A stretch of DNA of 64,000 bases. Source: Drosophila persimilis (lineage: Eukaryota > Arthropoda > Insecta > Diptera > Drosophilidae). Location of the stretch: NCBI RefSeq assembly GCF_003286085.1, contig NW_020825294.1, positions 5,890,001 to 5,954,000 on the forward strand, in the 5' to 3' direction. The notes under the pieces were generated by a model that made no database searches, was not told where the DNA came from, and was given only the letters and a program-made list of their open reading frames with translations. Positions 12,048 through 22,100 of the stretch are shown here, in pieces (positions within the stretch are counted from its first letter, which is position 1; each line of letters opens with the position of its first letter). The position numbers were made by a program, and so were the translations under genes.

Positions 12048-13450
12048 ATGAGTACAGACGACTACAAACCGGTGCTCACGCGACAAAATCGCTTGGAATT
12101 GTTTACGTTGGAAGAGTGTCAAGAGATTTTGGTGAATTTATTGGCCGATAAGCAGCAGCATGGGGTCCTAAAACACTTTAAAATAGTGCCAGCCTCAGAG
12201 CACGTTGGTTTTCTCGGAGAATACTACCATTTGGAGCTCAAATACCAGCTGCAAGATGTGAAAGAAGAGCAGACCACACGACTGTTCGTCAAGTCGGTGA
12301 TCTTTCAAAATGCCAACATGGAATACTATATGGAGAAAATGGGTCTGATCAAGAAGGAGAGCAAGCTCTATGAGCTGCTGCTCAATGAGCTCAAGAAGTT
12401 CTGTAAGTCTTAACAGTCCAAGAAAAAGTGAAAGAGTAATATCTATAGCTATAGGTTCACAGCTCCTCATGTGTGGTGCACCAAATGCTATTTCACACGC
12501 AATGATCTCTTCGTGATGCAGAATGTCGAGGATATGGGTTATGTGGCCCTTCCGTCGGGCACGCGCTTTCTCAGTGAGGATCAGTTGGGTCCCATCCTGA
12601 AGACTTTGGCCACCCTTCATGCTAGTAGCGTGGCCTATGAGCGACAGCAAGGACAAACTATCGGCGTTCAGCTGAGGGAGTGGCTCAAAGAAGTATCCGT
12701 TGATCCGGATGTAGAATGGTATACCGCTGGTCTAAGGGTGAGCTTATGGATACAGAGATATTTCACTCCCCAAATAAACGTATACTAATTTTCAAGGCCG
12801 TTCTGGCGGTGGCTGCCACTCATCCCGATGTCCGCAACGATGTCAGGTTCCAGGAGTATATAGCAAAGGAACTGCCCCGTCGCTTGGACAGTGTCTATTA
12901 TATGGTCAATCCCTCGCCAGTTCACAGGAATGTCTTCGTTCATCGGGATGCCTGGGGTGCCAATGTTTTCTATCACAAGGAGCGGCCGCTGGAGGAGCGC
13001 TCTGTCCTGGTGGACTTCCAGTTGTGTCGATATTCCCCGCCAGCCATGGACTTCCATTTGGTTAGCTATCTCAATCTAGAGCCAGCCAATCGTAGGGAAA
13101 TGATTGGTCGCTTGGTAAATCTCTACTACGAAACATTGGCGGAAGAACTCAAGACAATGGGCATCGATCCCAGTCAAGAGCAGCTGAGTCGCGAGGAGTT
13201 TGAACAATCTCTCAAGGATTTTGCCCTGTTTGGGGTCACGTACAACTGCATAGCAGCCACAATACTCCGCCTGCCCGACAACTACCTGAAGAGCCTTAAG
13301 GATCAACGACCAGCGGACTTTCATCGCTTCTGTAATATCGATCGTACACCCGATGTTCTCAGTCTGATGAACGATCATCAAGACTTTGCCGATTATATGT
13401 ATGAATGTGTGGGGGATTTGTTGGCACTGACATATCATAAACGAAACTGA
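12048..13450 (+). CDS. CHK kinase-like / ecdysteroid-kinase-like protein (gene C)
   Basis: Three exons, 12048-12402, 12463-12737 and 12797-13450, give 427 residues. Key family features: VGFLGEYYHLELKY, the lysine motif RLFVKSV, FTRNDLFVMQN, the catalytic loop HRDAWGAN (H259, D261, N266) and DFQ at D283 (LVDFQLCRY). Intron 1 is phase 1 after KKF; its acceptor must be the CACAG ending at 12462, because the nearer TATAG would shift the frame. Intron 2 is phase 0 after AGLR. Both introns match gene D in position and phase, so C and D are sister duplicates. The promoter has TATA and initiator elements. A cytosolic small-molecule kinase is inferred from family; the substrate is unknown. Confidence 0.92.
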
Positions 13451-13558
13451 TTAAAATGGAATTGTCTCACTATCTTTGCTGTTCACCTGGTAACACTAGG
13501 GTTCGTATCACTACGGGGTACCGCTGGCTCTCTCACTCTCTTTCTCTTTGAGAGGTTA

Positions 13559-13566
13559 TCTTATCG
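13559..13566 (+). promoter_or_regulatory. Extended GATA pair before CHK gene D
   Basis: TTATCTTATCG contains two overlapping GATA sites, 358 bases before the start of CHK gene D. The same eleven-base arrangement occurs upstream of integrin beta-nu at 55368-55378. Confidence 0.4.
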
Positions 13567-13923
13567 CTGAAAATTGTACTTCACGGTTCTCATATTTGAG
13601 GTAGATTCCTTTGTTGTTGGATTTAATATGGGATTGAATCTGATACTGGCATAGAAACATATAAAGACAGAGTCTCTGTATAAAGCTTAAAGAGATGTAA
13701 ATGATGGTTTCCATAAATTATTCTACCTCTGTTTAATGAATCCTTTTGCAGTATCCAAGGGTATTATCTCAAAATACGTGTATGATAAGAAATATTATCT
13801 GTAAGACTCCCAAAAAAAAGATAGCAGTTCCAAATTCATTGCTTTGTCTGTTAGACATTTTCCAGCCGAAAACCATTCATTCTATCTTTGAAAGCCAAAG
13901 AGACAATAGTTCAGACATTCCCA

Positions 13924-15290
13924 ATGGATCTACTCAGCCCCGAAGAATGTCTGCTCATAGCTCAGAGGACACTGAAAGAAAAGGATAAATCAAACCTTAT
14001 ACTCTTGGACTCCCAGCTAGAGGCTGGCTCCAACGAGCTCATGGGTTACATGGGGGAGTACTACAAATTGAGATTGACGGTGGAAGACACTGCAGATAAG
14101 GAGAAACATAATCTGGATTATTTTATCAAAAGTTTGCCGCGTAAAAACGAACCGCAACGTGCAGAGTGCGAGCGCAAGGGGGTATTCCGCAAGGAATCAG
14201 CCATTTACACAGAAATACTACCAAATGTACAAAAATATGGTGAGAACGTTTAGTGTGGAAATGTGTGAAGCCAAATGAGATAACTGGGATTATTCATATC
14301 GTAGCCACAAAGAAGCTCTTTCCAAAATGCTTCTACAGTCGTAATGATATCATAGTCCTGGAAGATCTAACCCAGGAATATCGACATCTCAATGCCTCGG
14401 AGAGCTATACCCTGGAGCACTACAAACTGGTACTCGAACATTTGGCGGAGGTACATGCCGCCAGCATAGCCTGGGAGGAAAAGGACCAAGTCAACATTTG
14501 CGAGCGCTTCAAGGATGTGCTGATTGAGCTGCACTTGAGCATGGATAACTCTTGGTTCACGACTGGACTGAAAGTAAGCATCCTTCATACCGTTTAGAGG
14601 TAGTTCATATTTTAGAGCATCCCACAGGCAATTGTCTTCCTGGCCGCCAGACATCCCCAATATCAAACAGAGGAATATCAGAGTTTCATCAACAATAAAC
14701 TGTACAATCTACTGACCAAATCAGAGGAACTGGTGACCCCCTCTCTGACCATAAGGAATGTCCTGTGCCATCGGGATACCTGGGATCGGAATATCTTCTT
14801 TCGATTTGGGACTGAATCATCCGCTCTGCCCAGTGCCTGTTGTATTGTGGACTTTCAGCTGGCAAAATACTGTTCCCCCACTCTCGATGTCCTCTTCCTG
14901 CTGTACATTGTGGCCTCGGCAAGTGTGCGGCGGGAGATCTATGACGAGTGCCTGGACCACTATCACCTTGCTCTGCAATCTCACTTAACTCGTCTGGGAC
15001 TGGATGGCGAACTCATTACGCGGGAAAACTTTTTGGGGGAATGCCAACGCACTCGTCTGGCTGCTCTGATCATTTGGGCCCTCACCGAACCCCAAACCAA
15101 GATGTCGTCCAGCGTTTCGAATCGACTACGCTCGGAGGAGCCCGAGAAGTTTGACTATTATCTCAACACCGATCGCAGTGAGATGCTGCTGCGGGTGATG
15201 AAGCTTCAGCCCGGCTACGAGCAGACTATAATGTCACCCGTCAAGGAGCTTGTGGATTATCTCATCGAAAACGAACACTTGTATGCCTAG
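13924..15290 (+). CDS. CHK kinase-like / ecdysteroid-kinase-like protein (gene D)
   Basis: Three exons, 13924-14239, 14305-14573 and 14628-15290, give 415 residues. The N-lobe has MGYMGEYYKLRL and the lysine motif YFIKSLP. The catalytic loop HRDTWDRN has H243, D245 and N250; DFQ begins at D270 (IVDFQLAKY). Introns are phase 1 after KYG and phase 0 after TGLK, matching gene C. The start is the first in-frame ATG; the open frame runs 36 bases further upstream but without another ATG. The same small-molecule kinase role is inferred as for its paralogues. No break or missing catalytic residue is seen, so the gene looks functional. Confidence 0.92.
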
Positions 15291-15299
15291 AAATGTCGG

Positions 15300-15307
15300 T
15301 CTTATCG
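15300..15307 (+). promoter_or_regulatory. Extended GATA site after CHK gene D
   Basis: TCTTATCG ten bases after the stop codon of gene D, probably in its 3' untranslated region. It could be chance or a shared enhancer site. Confidence 0.2.
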
Positions 15308-15624
15308 TACTGTGATCTTGAGATAAAGAAGTGTATTTCGATTTGCGATGTATCATACCTGTAGTGCTTCCAACTCAAGATAGAAATACGATAAATGTTG
15401 GAAAAAAGTTCATTTTGGTATTTATATTTTTTTTTATACATCCAAAATTAAAGGGGTCGATCAGGGAACAAGGCCGCAATTTAACCGATTTGTGCCACAC
15501 TTAGGTGCTCTGATCACCCCCTTTTTAAATTCCTCCAGAGTAATCCCTGTTCTTGGTGAATTGTTGGTTTATCTAAAGAAGAACAAAGATATCCTCAAGC
15601 CATGAAGGTAGTTGAAAATTGCAT

Positions 15625-15630
15625 TTTATT
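15625..15630 (-). terminator. Poly(A) signal candidate for the SLC7-like gene
   Basis: AATAAA on the minus strand, about 280 bases past the TGA stop and 175 bases past the in-frame TAG of the transporter-like gene. Confidence 0.4.
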
Positions 15631-15807
15631 TGTAAAGAGAGTTGCCTAACTAAGACATATACTGTAAGTAGATTTTGACATTGAATCGATCTAGCTAGAA
15701 AAGTCAGGCATTATGGCTCGCAGCTTGAAGATCATCTCGGAGATCCTCAAAGCATTTTATATTAGTATATATATTCCATCGAAATATCGAAGGAGGCTGG
15801 GAGGCTA

Positions 15808-15909
15808 ATCAGTCCAACAATCCTCGCCAGCATCGCCATCCTCCTCGTCGAAGTCGCGGACATTGAAATCCTCGTGGAACAAGTCCTCGCCCTCCGACGA
15901 CTCCGACTG
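15808..15909 (-). other. In-frame 34-codon extension after a TGA-C stop (readthrough candidate)
   Basis: Directly after the TGA (15910-15912) of the SLC7-like gene, the same frame stays open for 34 codons and ends in TAG at 15805-15807. The peptide starts QSESSEGEDLF and is strongly acidic; 25 of its 34 codons end in G or C, like real fly exons. The stop is TGA followed by C, the leakiest context known in flies. No convincing intron removes the TGA. Stop-codon readthrough is the preferred reading; a recent nonsense mutation is the alternative. Confidence 0.6.
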
Positions 15910-18900
15910 TCATCTATGGCCATTGATGCGTTGCGGCAGACTGACCACCCCCACACCCTTGGGAGGCCTGGGTATCCGAATACTGGTCGATGGTCCCGGT
16001 CCACCACTCGAGCCGGATGCACTCGATGCCGTGGTCTTGCCCGAAACACTAGGAATCAGCTGGGCATTCATCATGGACGTGTGCTCGAAGCAATTGCAGC
16101 AAAACCTATCGCATCGCACCACCATTATAAGTCCAGCCACCAGCCAGATGACCAGACCAGGCCAGGAATGAACCGCACAGCCGCTGAACAGTATAACACC
16201 CAGCAGCAGCGACATGCCGCAGAGCACGGGACTCACATTGATCACACTGCCCGTGTACTTGGGTATAAAGCCCATTATTATGGCCACAATTAACACCCCA
16301 ATGGCTCCGGTAAAGGCCGCTGGTGGCCAGTGCATCTGGAGTCCTGCCACACACAGAGCAATCCCCAAGGCAATGACCACCAAAGCGAAGATGGTCACCC
16401 GCCACGAGCTGACAGTGGGCACACGAACGCTGCGTTCCAAGGGTCCTGCTGTGGTTACCTGTTAGCACGGATGAGAGGGAGATTTGTCAGGGAAACCAAA
16501 TAGCATGGATTGACAAAGGATATTACCTTAATCTTCTCCCGATATTCATCCACAATGGCATCAATATCCGTTGAGGTATCCGAATCGCTTTTGTCGAACT
16601 TGTCGGGGTATTCAAAGTCCGATGGCTGGAAAGAATAATACCAGGAAAAACAAATTTAAAACTTGATTATACAGTCTATTAAATAATCGGTATAAACTAT
16701 AACTTATAAACTTTTTACTACAGAAACTCTATACTGCAGTGTTGAATAATAAACGTAACGATACTTTTTGGTACACCGGGCTACCTTGGGAGATATATCC
16801 TTAAATATGTGGATTCTACGAGTATTTTCATTTAACCATAACATTTAAAAACCATAGTATGGGATTTATATGATGTCAGTACCAAGATGTTGCTAGATTC
16901 TTGGGACCGACTCAGCTACGTTGCTTGGTTATGAGACAGAACAAAAATATAATAACAAATAACAATAGATCTTGCGCAGAGACTGGGACCGTGAATCGAG
17001 TCCAAGCATCGCTCTCGAATTTTGTATTTTGTTGCTGGATTCGGAGGAACGACTTATCTGTCAGAAGCATTCAGAAGAGATGGATAGCCCATAGCTCATT
17101 AAGTCTATAGCCATATAGCCCTATAGACAGATGTACGGCAAAGGAGTAGGAATCGTTCCTTCATTCAATAAACCCGTTTACTCATTTGCTATTCCGTATA
17201 TAGCAGGCGACTCACCGGTGGTTCTCCATCCGAAAGAATGGTGGACTCCACATCCCTGCCCTCCCGCTGCGGACATGGCGATGTTGGCTCCCCAAGGAGT
17301 AACCACTCCTTCTCCACTTCCTGTTTATTCCTTGGCTTCGTCTTGGGCTTTTTCAGGCCGCTGTGCTTGGCCAGACTGATGTTCCACAGACTGCGTTTGA
17401 GGCGACTCGAGCTGGAGGTGGCCGCACTGCTGCAGCTGCTGCTCTTGGCAATGGGCGCCGTGGAGAGGCGACTGTACGACAGTGAGGACTCGCTGCTGGG
17501 ATGCATGAACTTGGGCCTGTAGGGGGTGTACAGCAGATAGAAGGCACGCAGGAATCCAGCACCAATGTGGCTGGCGGCCAGGGTATAGCTGAGATGCTGC
17601 AGGGGACAGGCAAAGGCCAGCATGGCGCACAGGCTTCCGGCAATAAAAACAGCCAGCACGGGATTGCCACTCTCCGAGCTCTCGTAGCTGATTTGCTTGG
17701 AGAGTATGCGCCACTCGGAGGTGGCCAGACGCACCACAATCCCATATAGCTCTGGGAAGAGTTCCAGAAAGGCAGCCGAACTGGTGAGGAGGAGCATGCA
17801 GGCGGAGGCAGGCACCAGCTTATGGAAGCCACTCTCATCGAGGATGTTAAACAGAGGCACAGCCACGTACTCCTCACGTGCTCTATGTGGAAAGAGAGAG
17901 AGAGAGTGAGGATTAGTTGATGGTTAGACTATGCTAATCTTTTGTTGGATGTACTCACTTAAAGTGCACCACTGTGGATAGACATACGGCTGTCAGGAGT
18001 AGGGAAACACTGACCAGAGCTGTGATCAAGCTGGACGTATACCGTCCACTCCGATGCTGTTGCGGCCAATCGCTGGGAAACGTATACGTTAGCAGGGCAG
18101 CGGACAGAAAAACCTATAAAGAGGCAACACCACTAGTTAGGAGATCCATTTATTAGCCAAATAATTCCGCTCAACACCCAAGAGTCCGCAACAATTGTTC
18201 CTTCACCTCTGGCAAAGCCTTTTTTTACTATCTGACTGGTTGGATAAACGAAAAACCCGAACGCGCCACTACGTGTCATAATCAAAAGCCCGTATCCTGT
18301 GGCTTCGTCACGCAATTGCTTCCAGTCACGACACCGAAAATCGATAAAACAAAAGGAAAACACAGAACAGAGCGACTGCTGGCATAGTGCACTGACCCAG
18401 TAACACAGCCAGAAGCAGAGTGGGGCGGGGGCAGGGGAGGGGTATAGTATCCACTTACACTGCTAACGCCATCGGGCTGAAAGTAGCTATCCGTCGACCA
18501 GGCCAACAAATCACCACGCCACCAGCCAACGGCACTGAGGATTGCATTCAAGCCAAACATCCCAAGTGTCAGGATGAGGCTGAAGGCCTTGGAGTGCTGT
18601 GAATTTATATAGTAATGTAGTGAGTGTGCCTGATATACGGCGTAGAATGGGGAGCACTTACCACCAGACCAAGCATGAACATTCCAGTGACTAGAAAAAC
18701 AACGGAAACACCTAGGACATCCGGCCAGGGCTCGTTCGCAGGTGCATTCCGGCCCAAAATGAGTATCCTGGCCAAGCCTCCAGTCATGGCATCCAGACAG
18801 GCACTCAGTGTCCTTGCCAGCGCTGCGCAGGCACACATGGCCGCCAAGGCATCCAGCCAGATGGCCAGAAAAAGGCTGCCATGGTCAAATTTGTTGGTGG

Positions 18901-21900
18901 CCCGAACATAAGGCATTTGTAGGCTCCTCAGACTCGTCTTAATGACGACTTTGAAAGCAAAAAAAAAAACATTGAATTTAATCTGAACAACAGTCTCAAC
19001 AGTGGACTCGTCTCTCACGTGAAAATATCCCATAAAGAGTCGCCAGCCAGACGCCAAAGAGCATACTCGTTGCAGAGGCCTCATTGTAGACAATTAAATA
19101 GGAGACGATGGAGGTACCCAGGGCCAGGCGGGCCCCACCGCCACTGCAGAGGGCGTCCAGCAGGCTGCAAGGATAAAGCACAGGCCGTTAAGTCAGCAAA
19201 TTAAATGTAATTGCCAGAAGTCTTCCCAGAATGAATACAAAATTGTGCAAATTAGGAGCGGCTTTACCTTCTCTTAAGGTGGATTTACATATCTTGTGGT
19301 GTAAATTAGTGTTTGTGGTCTGTAAACGAAATATCCTTAGAGCTTTAGAGCTTTAGACATGGCAGCATTTTAAATGGTCTTTAAAATGGTTATTTCGTTT
19401 GGAACATTTTTACGTAGATGTGGGTAACACATAGAAGGAAGCGTTTTTGGCCCGATAAAGTATATATATTCTTTATCATCATCAGTAGCCAAATCCATAT
19501 AGCTATATCTGTCTGTCCGTCGATACGTCCGTTTTGTTTATTTATTATTATAAGAGCTAGAGCAACCAAATTTTGTATGCAGACTCCTTTGATGTTACAG
19601 AAAAGATGATGAACGAAGTGAATGAACATAACTAACGGTCGTGTCTATGTGTTTCCGAACTCTCATGACAAGTTTTATCAAATTGAGAGAGATCGCGGTC
19701 TGCTTCTTCCCTTTTCCGAACAGCGATACCAAATACAACAAGAGAGAGCAGTCGACCTATACAAATATATTGTATGTATAGGCTACAATTCATCAGATTA
19801 CATATATACATACAGAGTATCGCATATATCAGGGGCCGTTTCAGGAATTTATATCAACTCGTTTCAGGAATTGTTTGCCTTTTTTTGATCATTATACAAA
19901 ATAAATTCCATTTCTAAATTATTTTTGTTTTTTTCTATATTAAAGTTCCACGAATTTCACGTATGAACATGTACATGTATGTATGTATCATCCACCAGTA
20001 CAACTTGTATTTCGTCATACCAATCGAATCTATATACATACATATGCATGGTTAGGGGTTCCCCCATTAGTGTGCCGTTCGACCGCCTGAAATCCCACAT
20101 ATGCAAAGACCGAAAGACAGACACATACATATGTATATAGATAGATAGATAGAAAGGCAGACAATCGGGAAAATTGAGTGCAACGGGGGTGATGTGGTAT
20201 TTATAGATTATTTGTTTACTTTGGCATACGTTTGCACTACTTGCGGTTAAGCAGTGACAAAATAGAGCAACGAGCTATAAATAGAAAGCGAAAAATGTAC
20301 CAATGGATTACAGTGTAAGTGAGGGAACACGAAATGGTCAGTACTGTCATTAAATTCGAATAACCCTCAATCCCACAAAGGCCACACAATCACTCCTCCT
20401 CTCCTCAGAAACCCACACTATCGACACCCCACACAACCGCCTCCTAACAATCGCTCCTTTCCTTAGAAGACCGCATCAGAGCCCGAAAAAAACTTCTCCT
20501 TTTGCCAGCAGAAGCCAAGGATACTATTAGCAGCCAGTCATGTAATTAGGATAATCGGGCTGCTTAAAATATGCACGAAATGTACATATAATTACAATCA
20601 ACACAAAATTGGCAAAGGAGAGCAGTTTGGGGATCCAGGGGTCTCCGAGGGAGTATCAATTTCCATGGCATAATGGCACGAGTATATGCTGCCCGGGACA
20701 GCGACACAGCAAGCCAATGAGTCATGGCTGCTGAGGGTGCAAGGGGTCTCCGGGAGCAAACAGTTTCCAGTTTCCTTTCTCACAACTCATCTCCCTCCAT
20801 CCCCTTTCTGCTAATTTCGAACACATTTTCCTACATTTTTCCCTCCTCATCAGCTAGACGCCAAGAAATTACTAGGCACATATTTGCATTGCTCTTTCGC
20901 TTCCTTTTTTGCTCTGTGTATCTATGTGGTTGTGTGGTTGTGGTTTAGCAGGCACTTCTCCTTGTGTGTCTTCCATTCTGTTTGCTCAACCACAAAAGTC
21001 ATGTCCAGGCAAAGATGACAGAGCCGTCACCTCACATTGCTTAATCAACGGAAATTTGACACTTGGTTTACAATTTCAAGGCTAGAATATTCTTTCTTGA
21101 CGAAATTTACATTAAATTAATAAAGTTAAAGCTTAATTGCGATTATTTTATAAGCTTAGATTCTTAATAAACATCATGTCAAGTCATTACACATTTCTTC
21201 AAATTGTTTTCACCAAAAAAAGGTTGAGTTTCAATCTAAAAATGGAAGTACTCTATGAATATTATTGTCAAATGAACTAATCATTAGATGAGCGTGGAAA
21301 TGGAAAATATTCAACTTTTCAGAGGTCTCTTTTTGGTCTCTTTGTGGTGCCGCTCTCGACAGAGTTTACAAACAATCGATATGAGAACAGGAAACAACAG
21401 AATTTAGCTGAAACCCCATTGGAACCTTTGGACCAGAAACTCGGTTTCTATATTAATTGAAACCTAATCTGCTAGTGTACCCTAAAAGCTAGCATAAATA
21501 ATTGAAAGCCAGGTGTTCAAACATCTTTTATTCTTTCTGGCTATAATAATGTATCAAGCAGGTTATACCTATTTTATACTCCAAATAAAATATTAGTTGA
21601 TATTCATGAGCCAAAGAATATAAAAGTAGCCTTAAAAATATAACTTCGCAAAAGAAAAAGGTCAAGTGTGAAATTAAAGATGAGTAAACATATTTTAATA
21701 ATTTATAAAACCATCTCTGAATTTCCATATGTTTCAAGAGCCAAGAAACCCCCACATGTGTACCATCAAGTATGCGCACTGTGGGATTCAAGGCAACATC
21801 GAGAGTAGCCCTAGATAAAGGCGAAACCCTTTGCCAGCCAGCTCGACGCCGAAAGCACAAAAACAAAAAAAAAGAAGAAAAACCAAAGACAATGCTAAGG

Positions 21901-22100
21901 AAAACCCACACACGTGGCAATCAAAATCAATTTATTGATTGCACGACAAATACCAGTCAGTGGATAAGTCGTAATACTATTCAAATATGACTCTCTGTAT
22001 GGGCGGCTATGGTCTGTGCCCTATCTATATCGTGTACGAATACTATATGGTAATAGATATGGATATGGATATGAGGGGTATCCTACCTGCCACTCGACAT
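15910..22100 (-). CDS. Divergent SLC7A/CAT-type amino acid transporter-like membrane protein
   Basis: Coding exons in transcript order: 22100-22087, 19164-19019, 18948-18662, 18596-18459, 18113-17959, 17882-17216, 16625-16527, 16458-15910; 684 residues to the TGA. Phases agree at every join. The pattern follows the cationic amino acid transporter family: a GGGARLALGTSIVSYLI first helix, an AALARTLSACLDAM block (CAT: VARAWSGYLDSM), a WPDVLGVSVVFLVTG helix, WWRGDLLAW before helix 6, a LAVFIAGSLCAMLAF / LSYTLAASHIGAGFLR pair, and a final helix bundle in the last exon. The classic helix-1 and helix-6 substrate motifs are changed, so transport activity is uncertain. A Ser-rich cytosolic loop follows helix 10. 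The first coding exon is a 14-base piece (MSSG plus two bases) chosen because its phase, GT donor and ATG fit; this start is the weakest part. The large intron holds a Helitron remnant. Confidence 0.72.
19390..19640 (-). mobile_element. DINE-1/INE-1-like Helitron remnant
   Basis: Read on the minus strand this stretch has the sequence course typical of the Drosophila DINE-1 family: a GACGGACAGACAGATATAGC block, then AAGAATATATATACTTTAT, then AAACGCTTCCTTCT and GTGTTACCCACAT. It is non-coding, truncated and lies in the first intron of the SLC7-like gene. The match is from remembered family features and was not searched. Confidence 0.6.
19641..22086. other. Intron of the SLC7-like gene, no further gene seen
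   Basis: Contains TAGA and TATG short repeats near 19975-20155 and short chance frames. A minus-strand hydrophobic stretch near 20540-20640 has an upstream stop and no clear splice partners, so I do not call it an exon. Confidence 0.5.

Noticed and set aside
12455..12462. Acceptor TATAG at 12450-12454 for CHK gene C exon 2
   Set aside because: Using it shifts the frame away from the conserved WCTKCYFTRNDLF segment; the CACAG eight bases later keeps it.
20540..20640. Hydrophobic minus-strand stretch (LLSFANFVLIVIICTF) as a first exon of the SLC7-like gene
   Set aside because: An in-frame stop lies just upstream and no acceptor or ATG rescues it.
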